Shown one piece after another: positions 56,717 through 64,000 of a stretch of DNA of 64,000 nt. Position numbers and translations under genes: made by a program. The first letter of the stretch is position 1. The number at the start of each line of letters is the position of its first letter. The DNA comes from CAVVEQ01 sp963802095 (GTDB taxonomy: Bacteria > Chloroflexota > Anaerolineae > Anaerolineales > Anaerolineaceae): positions 1-64,000 of the forward strand of contig CAWDHI010000005.1 in NCBI GenBank assembly GCA_963802095.1, read 5' to 3'. Below the pieces are notes generated by a model. The model made no database searches. It saw only the letters and a program-made list of their open reading frames with translations, and had not been told where the DNA came from.

Positions 56717-58921
56717 ATGAGCGGCAGGGTGCCGAGCGAGATGAGCCGACCTGTGGGTACCGCCAGGCATGGATTGCTTGCGGCTGGAGCCATCCTGGCG
56801 CTGTATTTTGCCTGGCTGCTGTGGGGCGGGGGGGATGCCTTTGAGCGCGCCTATGCCGGCAGCCTGATGCTTGTGTTCACCGGCGGGGCGGCTGCCTGGC
56901 AGGCTTGGCGGGTGACCCGGCAGGAAACCGGCGGGTTGCTGCATAAGACCTGGGTCTGGATAACCATCGGGCTGCTACTGGGCACTGCCGGGGACCTGGC
57001 AAGGCTCTTCTCGAGTCCGATAATCCCGGGGATCAATATCCCTGCTGAAACGGGAACCTGGATCATTCAAGCAGGCACTGTACTCTTGGCTGTGGGGATC
57101 CTCCTGTACCCGAGAGCCCAACGAGCAACAACCAGCAGGGCAATGCTGCTGATGGATACTTTCATCACCACGACCGCGGTTGTGGTGATGGCATGGCTGC
57201 TGGTGTTTGATCCGCTCTTCAGTAATGGCGCAGGTTTACCCCTGCAGAGCTGGAGTTCGCTGCTACCGCCGCTACTGGATCTGCTCCTTCTGGTGATCGT
57301 GCTGGACCTGTTCCTGCTCAGCGACACGCGGGTTGCCTCCCCTTCCTTTTTCTGGATCCTGGCTGGATTATTCATCTTTACCGTAAGCGACCTGTATTTT
57401 GTGTACCTTTTCAATACCCAGGGGTTCCAACCCGGCAGCCTGGTCGATCTGGGCTGGATATTGGGCGATGGTTGTTTCCTCCTGGCGGGGTGGTACCAGC
57501 TCCGCGGGCAACGCGCTGAATCGATGCAAAGACAGCATCCGCCCCTGGCACGGTTTCAAAAGCTGCTGCCGGTCCTGCTGGTGGTTCTGCTGGGATGGTA
57601 CTCGCTCTTCTTCTGGCAGTTCAGCGGGGCGACGAATTCCCTGGGGTTGTGGGTGACGGTCATCCTGGGGATAGGTTTGATCATCCGCCAGGGGATCAGC
57701 ACGGGGGAGCAGCAGTTCATCCAATATGCCAGTCTGGTGAACAGCATCTCCGAACCGGCGTTTGTCTGCGACCGCGATGGCAGGCTGCGCATGGTCAATC
57801 CGGCGTTCCTGCGCATCAGCGGATACGACCAGGCAGCCGATGCCCTGGGCACCCGGCTGCAGCGAATGCTGGATGAGGAGAACGCGCTCCCACCATTTTC
57901 GCAGATCCGCAAGGAGGGCTGGTCGGGAGAGAAGGAACTACTCGCACGGAGCGGAGAACGCATCCCGGTGAGCCTTTCGCTGCAGCCCATTCAGCCGGGA
58001 GGAGATGAGCGCCTCAGCCTGGCTGGCACCGCCCACGATCTGCGCGAACTGAAAAAACAGCAGCGCGACCTGCGCCTGGCATATGAGCAGATCGCCAGCG
58101 CGCATGACGAATTGGGGAAAATGAACCTGCAATTAGCGGAAAAAGTTGCCGAAGAGACCGCGAATTTAAGCGTGGCCTTAAGCAGGCTGGAAAAGCAAAA
58201 CCGCGAACTGCAGAAGCTGGACCAGTTGAAATCCGATTTTGTCTCCATGGTTTCGCACGAACTGCGCGCGCCCCTGACCAACATCAACGGGGGGATCGAG
58301 CTCGTTCTTAAGAAAGGAAACAGGCTGCCAGTGCAGACCAGGAATTCCCTGGAGCTGGTCTCAGTGGAGATCAACCGCCTGACGCGCTTCGTGGAAACCA
58401 TCCTGGATATTTCCGCGCTCGATGCGGGCAGGTTGCCGCTGACGATCGCGCCGCTGCCGATCTCGAGGGTGGTTGCCACCATCCAACGCCAGATGACCCA
58501 CCTTGGAAATACTGGCAGAATCGATTGGAATATACCGCAGCCTACCCCGGAGGTCCTGGCCGACGAGAACGCGTTGAACAGCATCCTCTTCCACCTGCTG
58601 GATAACGCCCTCAAATATGCCCCGGGGGGACAGGTGACGGTATCGGCGAGCAGCAAGGGGTCAAGGGGTTGGTTCGCGGTTACCGATCGAGGCTTGGGGA
58701 TCCCGGAGGGTGCCATGCCCTACCTCTTTGACCGTTTTTACAGGTACAATACCGAGGATGACCGCGAAGTCTACGGGCATGGTATGGGATTGTATATCGT
58801 AAAAAGGCTGCTGGAAGCTATGGAGGGCAGCATCGAGGTTTGCAATCTGCCCGATGCCGGCGCGCAATTTACATGCTGGCTACCCCTGGTGGAAACGGAT
58901 ATGAACAAAGATGAAGGATAA
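56717..58921 (+). CDS. Membrane sensor histidine kinase with PAS domain
   Basis: 734 residues. About nine N-terminal membrane helices (1-325), a PAS domain (about 335-450; FVCDRDGRLRMVNPAFLRISGYD), a coiled-coil link, HisKA with phospho-acceptor His514 in SMVSHELRAPL, and an HATPase domain with N box HLLDNALKYAPGG, G1 DRGLGIPEG and G2 GHGMGLYIVK. It overlaps the response regulator gene by 11 bases, so they form one two-component system. The large membrane domain suggests sensing within or across the membrane. Confidence 0.93.
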   Translation: MSGRVPSEMSRPVGTARHGLLAAGAILALYFAWLLWGGGDAFERAYAGSLMLVFTGGAAAWQAWRVTRQETGGLLHKTWVWITIGLLLGTAGDLARLFSSPIIPGINIPAETGTWIIQAGTVLLAVGILLYPRAQRATTSRAMLLMDTFITTTAVVVMAWLLVFDPLFSNGAGLPLQSWSSLLPPLLDLLLLVIVLDLFLLSDTRVASPSFFWILAGLFIFTVSDLYFVYLFNTQGFQPGSLVDLGWILGDGCFLLAGWYQLRGQRAESMQRQHPPLARFQKLLPVLLVVLLGWYSLFFWQFSGATNSLGLWVTVILGIGLIIRQGISTGEQQFIQYASLVNSISEPAFVCDRDGRLRMVNPAFLRISGYDQAADALGTRLQRMLDEENALPPFSQIRKEGWSGEKELLARSGERIPVSLSLQPIQPGGDERLSLAGTAHDLRELKKQQRDLRLAYEQIASAHDELGKMNLQLAEKVAEETANLSVALSRLEKQNRELQKLDQLKSDFVSMVSHELRAPLTNINGGIELVLKKGNRLPVQTRNSLELVSVEINRLTRFVETILDISALDAGRLPLTIAPLPISRVVATIQRQMTHLGNTGRIDWNIPQPTPEVLADENALNSILFHLLDNALKYAPGGQVTVSASSKGSRGWFAVTDRGLGIPEGAMPYLFDRFYRYNTEDDREVYGHGMGLYIVKRLLEAMEGSIEVCNLPDAGAQFTCWLPLVETDMNKDEG

Positions 58922-59609
58922 GATCCTTTTCGTCGATGACGACCCCACCCTGCTGAAGTTCCTGACGGAGTACTTCCAGGATCATCCTTATGAGATCCTG
59001 ACAGCCCGCTCGGGGCAGGAGGCGATCCGCCTGGCTTATAGCGCCCGCCCGGCGTTGGCGGTGCTGGATGTGATGATGCCTGGGATGGACGGGTGGGAGG
59101 TCTGTGCCAGGCTGCGGGAAATGTGTGATATCCCGATCATCCTGCTCACCGGCAAGACTGCCGAGGCGGATAAATTGCGCGGCTTCCGCCTGGGCGTGGA
59201 TGATTACGTCACCAAACCGTTCTCCTTTGCCGAGCTGGCGGCGCGCATCCAGGCTGTGCTTGCCCGCGCAAGGCAGCAGCAGGGGGGAGGGGAAAATATC
59301 CTGCGTTGCGGTTCTTTGGTGATGGATCTGGATAAGCACGAGGTCACTTCCGATGGGAACCTGCTTGCGCTGACCCCGACCGAGTTCCGCCTGCTGGAAG
59401 TGCTCGCCCGCCGAAAGGGGAAGGCTGTCTCGGAGGAGGAGCTGATCCAGGAGATGTGGGGAGCGAACCGGCAGGAAGAAAGCACGGCTGTGCGGCGCTA
59501 TATCTGGCTGCTGCGCAAGAAGATCGAACCCGATCCTTCCATTCCCACCCGGGTGGTCACCGTGCGGGGTTACGGTTACCGGTTGGAGCAGGAAGAATCT
59601 GCATCATAA
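58911..59609 (+). CDS. OmpR-family response regulator
   Basis: 232 residues. Receiver domain (1-120) with acidic pocket DDD (9-11), phospho-acceptor Asp53 in VLDVMMPG, Thr in LLTGK and Lys in TKPF. Winged-helix DNA-binding domain (about 133-228) with LTPTEFRLLEVLARRKGK and GYGYRLE. Partner of the kinase encoded upstream. Its targets are not shown by the sequence. Confidence 0.95.
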   Translation: MKDKILFVDDDPTLLKFLTEYFQDHPYEILTARSGQEAIRLAYSARPALAVLDVMMPGMDGWEVCARLREMCDIPIILLTGKTAEADKLRGFRLGVDDYVTKPFSFAELAARIQAVLARARQQQGGGENILRCGSLVMDLDKHEVTSDGNLLALTPTEFRLLEVLARRKGKAVSEEELIQEMWGANRQEESTAVRRYIWLLRKKIEPDPSIPTRVVTVRGYGYRLEQEESAS

Positions 59610-59628
59610 AGCCCCAAGAGGTCCCACT

Positions 59629-60642
59629 TTGAAATTCTCTTTGCACCGGGAATTCCCGGAGGTTTTAAGAAACGACTGGAACGCGTTGTTGGAGGAGAGC
59701 ATCAACCACGTGCCGTTCCTGCGGTACGAATACCTGGAAACCTGGTGGCAGACGCGCGGTGGCGGAGAGTGGCCTGAAGCCGAGCTGGCGATCATCACCG
59801 CTGAAGGTGAAAACGGTTTGGTTGGGATCGCGCCTCTTTTCCTGGCTGCGCGGGAGGGGAAACGGTCTTTGCTCCTCCTGGGGAGCATCGAGATATCGGA
59901 TTACCTGGATCTCATCGCCCGGGAGAGGGATCTGCGGGGTTTCCTTGCCGGTTTGATGGATTTTCTGACGGGTGCCTTCCCCCTGGAGTGGGATGCTATC
60001 GATCTTTACAATATTTTGGAAGGATCTCCGAGCCTGGATCTGATGCGGCAGGTCGCGGAAGCAAAGGGGTTAAAGGTCGAGATCTCCCAACTTCAGCATT
60101 CACCATATATCCCGCTGCCAGGCGACTGGGAGGAATATTTATCGGGGATTGATAAAAAACAGCGTCATGAGATCCGCCGCAAGCTGCGCCGGGCGGAGGA
60201 GGCCGGGGAAGCGATTAGATGGTATATCGTTGAGGATGGAAGCACGCTGGAAGCCGAAATGGAAGCGTTCATGCGATTGATGGCCAATGATGAGGATAAA
60301 GCCAAATTCCTCACCCCGGCGATGCGCGCGCACATGCAGCAGACAACCCGCTGCGCTTTTGAAGCCGGCTGCCTTCAGCTTGCCTTCATGGAGGTAAAGG
60401 GGGAAAAAGCAGCCGGGTACCTGAATTTCGACTACCTGGATAAACTTTGGATCTATAACTCCGGACTGGACTGGAAGTTTTCGGAATATTCCCCGGGCTG
60501 GGTGCTGCTGGCGAACCTGATCCGGAACGCGATCGATGCAGGCCGAACGGAATTTGATTTCATGCGGGGAAATGAGGAATATAAGTACCGTTTTGGCGCA
60601 GTCGACCGGTTTGTGATGCGAGTAAAAATTCTACGAAGTTAA
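59629..60642 (+). CDS. BioF2-like acetyltransferase (CelD/GNAT)
   Basis: 337 residues. Two GNAT-fold halves as in the Acetyltransf_6 (BioF2-like/CelD) family: VPFLRYEYLETWW near the start, IDKKQRHEIRRKLRRAEE in the middle (the classic KxRxxxxK-type patch) and AAGYLNFDYLDKLWIYNSGLD near the end. Such proteins often act in surface polysaccharide or cell-wall peptide synthesis. TTG start at 59629, 20 bases after the response regulator stop. It overlaps the end of the converging sulfatase-like gene by four bases. Confidence 0.88.
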   Translation: MKFSLHREFPEVLRNDWNALLEESINHVPFLRYEYLETWWQTRGGGEWPEAELAIITAEGENGLVGIAPLFLAAREGKRSLLLLGSIEISDYLDLIARERDLRGFLAGLMDFLTGAFPLEWDAIDLYNILEGSPSLDLMRQVAEAKGLKVEISQLQHSPYIPLPGDWEEYLSGIDKKQRHEIRRKLRRAEEAGEAIRWYIVEDGSTLEAEMEAFMRLMANDEDKAKFLTPAMRAHMQQTTRCAFEAGCLQLAFMEVKGEKAAGYLNFDYLDKLWIYNSGLDWKFSEYSPGWVLLANLIRNAIDAGRTEFDFMRGNEEYKYRFGAVDRFVMRVKILRS

Positions 60643-62207
60643 GGTAAACACGAGGGGGAGAGTTCGGGTTTTTCTTCGTATTGATATGGACTGGTTAAGG
60701 TGGAAAAGTAGCTTTTATCTGGAAGAAACCCTAAGCCGGCATTAAAAAATGTATCAAAAACCAAGCGGAAGGAATTTACCGGGCTGATTCCGGGATATAA
60801 AAATTTATTTCCTCCTGGGATGTGATATGCATTTAGAATGTTGTGGCGGTTCTCATCTCTTGCACCGTGGTCTCCTTGAAGAATGATGACTGGTGGAATC
60901 CTGGATGATTCGAGGATATTATCGATATTCGCAAGTATGCGATGATTTATGAATTCCACCTGCTGGGTATACCCATCCAAGTAATGCTGCTCATCGATAG
61001 GGTTATTGTGCTCACTATAATAAGCAACATCTGATTGGATTGACCCATCTTCACGGAATATGAATGGTTCATGAGGAACCATGAAATGGGCATAAACAAA
61101 TTTGGGATTGCTTATCCCTGCAATTTGTCCAATTTTCCCCAGTTTAAAAAGTTCCCGTTCGATATGGAGTTGCACAGGGTTTTGTATTTCCGTGGCGTTT
61201 TTTTGTGAGACTAGTATTTGTGATTCGATCAATGGGAGAAGAGCAGTTGTGTTTAGGAAAAGTCCCTCAAATGGAGTGAGAAAGGAGGTAAATCTTGACG
61301 AGGTAGTAGTGGAAAAAAAATAATCCGCATTTAACCAGGAATCCCAGAAGTAACCGGTATCAAAAGCCACCGTTTTGTATCCTTCGTTTTCCAGAAATAA
61401 TCTCACACGATTGTCCTTTATATAACCCATCAAACCTTCCATATTATCCATCTGTGGATCCAACTCTGGTGCGAGAGTCTGAATGTAATCCATATTAAGA
61501 GAAGAGGCTATGGATAATTGTGTCTTTATATAATTTGCCCGGCTGCAGTCGGCGACATAAAAACCTCGACGTTCAAGTTCGTGGATAAATGGAGAATTAT
61601 CAAAATTGAAATCTTGATTTAATGAATCTTCCCGGGTGTACATATCCAGGATGATGTAATAAATATCAGGTTTTTCACCCGATAAAGAAGATTCGACTTT
61701 CATTTTCTCCTGCCGAGGTAGAACGACCGCGCTTCTTGGCTGTTTCACCCAGATGGACAAGACCTGGATAATTGGAAGTGCGATCAGAACCAACGAGATG
61801 GGATTGAACAATTTTGTGATCTGTTGACTGCCTTTCATTTTTGTGAAAATCATCCAAGTAATTACGGCGAAGATCATTAAATAGAAAATGATCAGCCAGC
61901 GATGCCGACCAAGGAAGAATCCTTCCATTATTGGTGGGGAAAACATATTGTAGAGGTGGCCGTAGGAGAAGAAAAGAATCAGACAGAGTGAAGTAAAGGC
62001 AGCAGACTGGTGGATTTTCCTAGATATCGCGAAGGTTAATAAGAAAATTATCGCTGTTAAAACAACAGAAACAAGTAATGGTCGGATGATAACGCGCGGA
62101 TCAACTTCTTGAAAGTTCACCTGGAAGAGGGAGAGTGATGGGTAACACGCCAGTATTAATGGGTAGAAGGGAAACCTAACCGGATTGATGTTTTTCGAAT
62201 TCTTCAT
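60639..62207 (-). CDS. Sulfatase/alkaline-phosphatase-fold membrane protein
   Basis: 522 residues. Five N-terminal membrane helices (about 12-165), then an extracellular alkaline-phosphatase-superfamily domain. Metal-site segments are DIYYIILDMYTRED (about 192; Thr or Tyr at the nucleophile position), HFMVPHEPF and ILQGDHGARDE. It resembles lipoteichoic-acid-synthase-like and phosphoethanolamine-type transferases, but the substrate is unknown. AT-richer than its neighbours, so it may have been acquired by transfer. Confidence 0.8.
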   Translation of the reverse strand: MKNSKNINPVRFPFYPLILACYPSLSLFQVNFQEVDPRVIIRPLLVSVVLTAIIFLLTFAISRKIHQSAAFTSLCLILFFSYGHLYNMFSPPIMEGFFLGRHRWLIIFYLMIFAVITWMIFTKMKGSQQITKLFNPISLVLIALPIIQVLSIWVKQPRSAVVLPRQEKMKVESSLSGEKPDIYYIILDMYTREDSLNQDFNFDNSPFIHELERRGFYVADCSRANYIKTQLSIASSLNMDYIQTLAPELDPQMDNMEGLMGYIKDNRVRLFLENEGYKTVAFDTGYFWDSWLNADYFFSTTTSSRFTSFLTPFEGLFLNTTALLPLIESQILVSQKNATEIQNPVQLHIERELFKLGKIGQIAGISNPKFVYAHFMVPHEPFIFREDGSIQSDVAYYSEHNNPIDEQHYLDGYTQQVEFINHRILANIDNILESSRIPPVIILQGDHGARDENRHNILNAYHIPGGNKFLYPGISPVNSFRLVFDTFFNAGLGFLPDKSYFSTLTSPYQYEEKPELSPSCLP

Positions 62208-62256
62208 GATCGACTTTGGCGAGAAATTCTATCACACTTGATTAATGACGACTTTT

Positions 62257-63717
62257 TCACGCGGCCTGGTCCTGCAGCAGGGCGTAAAAAAAACGCGCCA
62301 TATTCACCAACCCTTCCACCGAAATGCGCTCGTTCACCCCGTGGATCCCGGACATATCTTCGGGGGTCATTCGCAAAGGGGTGAAGCGGTACACATTATC
62401 TGAAACCAGGGTGTAGAAACGGGCATCGGTCATCCCTGCGATCAAGACCGGCACGAGAGGGATTTCACCAAAGATCGCCGCGGCGATCTTTTCAATGGCG
62501 CGGTAGGCTTCTGAAGATGCGGGAGATTGGCTGGTGGCTTCCAGGGCGCGTCCTTCCAGCGCCTGGAGCTGGATGGATGGATTGGCGATCACTTTTCGGA
62601 CGCGTTCGCAGGCGAAGGCGACGGAATCCCCCGGGAAAAGGCGCAGGTTGAGCAGCGCGGAGGCGGTTTGCGGAAGGGCGTTTTCCTGCACGCCGCCGGA
62701 AATGACCGTGGCTGCGCAGGTGGTGCGGATTGAGGCGTTGGCAGCCGGCAGGCGGGAGATAACCCGGGCAGCGAGGCGGGAGAACAGCCAGAGGTTGGCA
62801 AAGACCATCTGGTAGAGGAATGGGGCGTTTGATCCCAGCCTGCGGAAAAGTTCGCGCAATTCCTGAGGATGGGCGGGGAAGAGATCCTTCTCCAGCCGGG
62901 TGATGGCAACGGCGAGGGTGCCGATGGCAGTGGAGGCAGGCGGCATGGCAGAATGCCCTCCCATGGCCTGGCTGCTGATCTCGAGGGTGAGATAACCCTT
63001 TTCGGCTACTCCGATCAAGCCGGCAGGGATCTTTACCCCCGGAAAAAACCCAGAGACCACCGCGGTGCCTTCATCCAGGACGAACTCCGGGTGAATACCC
63101 TGCGATTTCATCCAGGCGGCGATGCGCGGTGCGCCATAGGTTCCGGATGTTTCTTCATCATGGCCAAAGGCGAGATAGATGGAGCGTGCCGGTTTGAAGC
63201 CGTTCCCAATTAAGTGTTCCACCGCCTGAAGGATGGCGACCACCTGCCCCTTGCAATCCACCGCTCCGCGACCCCAGATGAAACCATCAGCCACCTCACC
63301 TCCAAAGGGAGGATGCTGCCACTCGGCTTCAGTGGAAGGATCCACCGCGACCACATCCAGATGGCCGGTCAGTACGACCGGGTTGAGGTCTGGCGCGGTT
63401 CCTCGCCAGTGGAACAGGAGGCTGGGGGTACCCAGGTCGATGCGTTCCAGGGTGCGATGGACGCGCGGGAAACTTTTTTCCAACTCCAACTTGAGCTGCA
63501 GAAAGGGATGGGGATCAACTTTTTGATGATCGTGATCCGAGACGGTCTTGCAGCGGATGGCAGCAGATAGGGCGCTGGAGATCACATTGGGATAAAAATC
63601 CTCGGCAGGCAGGGGTGCAGGGGTGATCTTCCCCGCGCGGAAGAAGAGTGTGCGAAGCAGGATGAAAGCCACCAGGAAAAGCAGGGTGACGATAAGCAGG
63701 ATGATTGCGGTTGTCAT
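62257..63717 (-). CDS. M20-family metallopeptidase (carboxypeptidase S-like)
   Basis: 486 residues. One N-terminal membrane helix (about 3-26), then an M20 peptidase with a lid domain. Zinc ligands: His in LTGHLDVV, Asp in GAVDCKG, Glu pair in GHDEETSG, Glu in VLDEGTA, and the final His in SGIHGVNE. Resembles the yeast CPS1 and PM20D1 branch. The substrate, a peptide or N-acyl amino acid, is not clear. Neighbouring the phospholipase D-like gene upstream by 18 bases. Confidence 0.9.
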   Translation of the reverse strand: MTTAIILLIVTLLFLVAFILLRTLFFRAGKITPAPLPAEDFYPNVISSALSAAIRCKTVSDHDHQKVDPHPFLQLKLELEKSFPRVHRTLERIDLGTPSLLFHWRGTAPDLNPVVLTGHLDVVAVDPSTEAEWQHPPFGGEVADGFIWGRGAVDCKGQVVAILQAVEHLIGNGFKPARSIYLAFGHDEETSGTYGAPRIAAWMKSQGIHPEFVLDEGTAVVSGFFPGVKIPAGLIGVAEKGYLTLEISSQAMGGHSAMPPASTAIGTLAVAITRLEKDLFPAHPQELRELFRRLGSNAPFLYQMVFANLWLFSRLAARVISRLPAANASIRTTCAATVISGGVQENALPQTASALLNLRLFPGDSVAFACERVRKVIANPSIQLQALEGRALEATSQSPASSEAYRAIEKIAAAIFGEIPLVPVLIAGMTDARFYTLVSDNVYRFTPLRMTPEDMSGIHGVNERISVEGLVNMARFFYALLQDQAA

Positions 63718-63735
63718 AATTGTTCCTCCCGTTTT

Positions 63736-64000
63736 TCAGGGTTTCCCTTTCTCGAAGACATTTGTAAATTCAGTTTCAAAAAGAGCCGCCAGGTGCGGGT
63801 CGTAAATGATCATAACGTTTTCGTCATTGCGCTCATCGGCTGCCCGGGTGAAGTTGTAGGAACCTATCACCACGATCTCCCCGTCGATGATCATCAATTT
63901 TTCGTGCATCAAAGCCGGGTTGCCATCCAGGCGGATATCCATCCCTGCGCGCCGGAAGCGATCGTATTCTGTGCCGGTGCTGCCGGGCAGCATTTCCCCT
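63736..64000 (-). CDS. Phospholipase D-like protein, 5' end outside the window
   Basis: At least 88 codons, cut by the window edge. The HKD motif is complete: HEKLMIID (HxKx4D) followed by GSYNFTRAADERNDE. This is the second half of a PLD nuclease/lipase or MitZ/Nuc-type protein. The ATG at 63993 is likely internal since the frame stays open to 64000. Same strand and 18 bases upstream of the M20 gene. Confidence 0.85.
   Translation of the reverse strand, partial: GEMLPGSTGTEYDRFRRAGMDIRLDGNPALMHEKLMIIDGEIVVIGSYNFTRAADERNDENVMIIYDPHLAALFETEFTNVFEKGKP

Noticed and set aside
1..64000. CRISPR array
   Set aside because: No run of regularly spaced identical repeats was seen; the repeats found are dispersed, tandem or inverted.

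Overview
The window looks like a chromosomal segment of an anaerobic or facultative member of the Chloroflexota, most likely class Anaerolineae. This is inferred from gene content and not from a 16S gene. The clues are a RibXY-type riboflavin transporter under an FMN riboswitch, many secreted proteins with Thr/Pro-rich linkers, a Gram-positive-type LexA box, a K+-independent H+-pumping pyrophosphatase, and the order tRNA-Thr/Tyr/Thr, tuf, rpmG, tRNA-Trp, secE, nusG, rplK, rplA, rplJ, rplL. Base composition is moderately GC-rich. Coding density is high and both strands are used.

Layout. 1-1430: a tyrosine integrase beside a tRNA-Lys, which looks like the edge of an integrated element. 1471-5701: a DUF922 protease-like protein paired with an unknown acidic protein, a DegV protein, a YgiT-type zinc-finger protein and signal peptidase I. 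5956-10608: an operon of coaE (fused to an acetyltransferase domain), cdaA, cdaR and der, which joins coenzyme A synthesis, cyclic-di-AMP synthesis and ribosome assembly. 10752-16348: the translation cluster with its autoregulatory leaders. 16369-24434: lexA, an OsmC protein, a nicotinate phosphoribosyltransferase-like gene, hppA, surE, a CBS protein and a secreted CAP/LysM protein. 24484-26523: a cysK-cysE operon whose 5' leader encodes a 12-codon peptide with two Cys codons, followed by an attenuator-like set of alternative hairpins. This is the most interesting regulatory element in the window. 26599-28125: a Phd/PIN toxin-antitoxin pair and a decayed MntA-HepT pair. 28378-31906: five consecutive genes for LiaF/PspC/toastrack-type envelope-stress proteins. 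32131-43228: a SIMPL lipoprotein, a beta-propeller lipoprotein, two DMT transporters (one frameshifted), MscL, a Nudix hydrolase, PadR-ModA-ModB, a B12-binding MerR regulator, a sugar-nucleotide epimerase, a DNA glycosylase and a methyltransferase. 43312-49959: MntH, a universal stress protein, a bactofilin, DNA polymerase III delta', and the FMN-riboswitch-controlled riboflavin ABC transporter. 49962-60642: a LuxR-type regulator, three TadE/TadG-like surface proteins, a CPBP-family membrane protein, a histidine kinase/response regulator pair and a BioF2-like acetyltransferase. 60639-64000: a sulfatase-like membrane protein, an M20 peptidase and a partial phospholipase D protein.

Regulation is unusually readable here. 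A consensus lexA promoter has the SOS box in its spacer. There is an L10 leader with a terminator, two L1-type operator mimics, a hairpin that covers the rpmG Shine-Dalgarno, and an FMN riboswitch whose terminator abuts the start codon. A palindrome lies over the padR promoter, and several -10 boxes lie only 0-10 bases before start codons, which suggests leaderless mRNAs. Four genes carry single-base shifts in short homopolymers. These may be assembly errors or true decay, and they should be resolved before those genes are interpreted.
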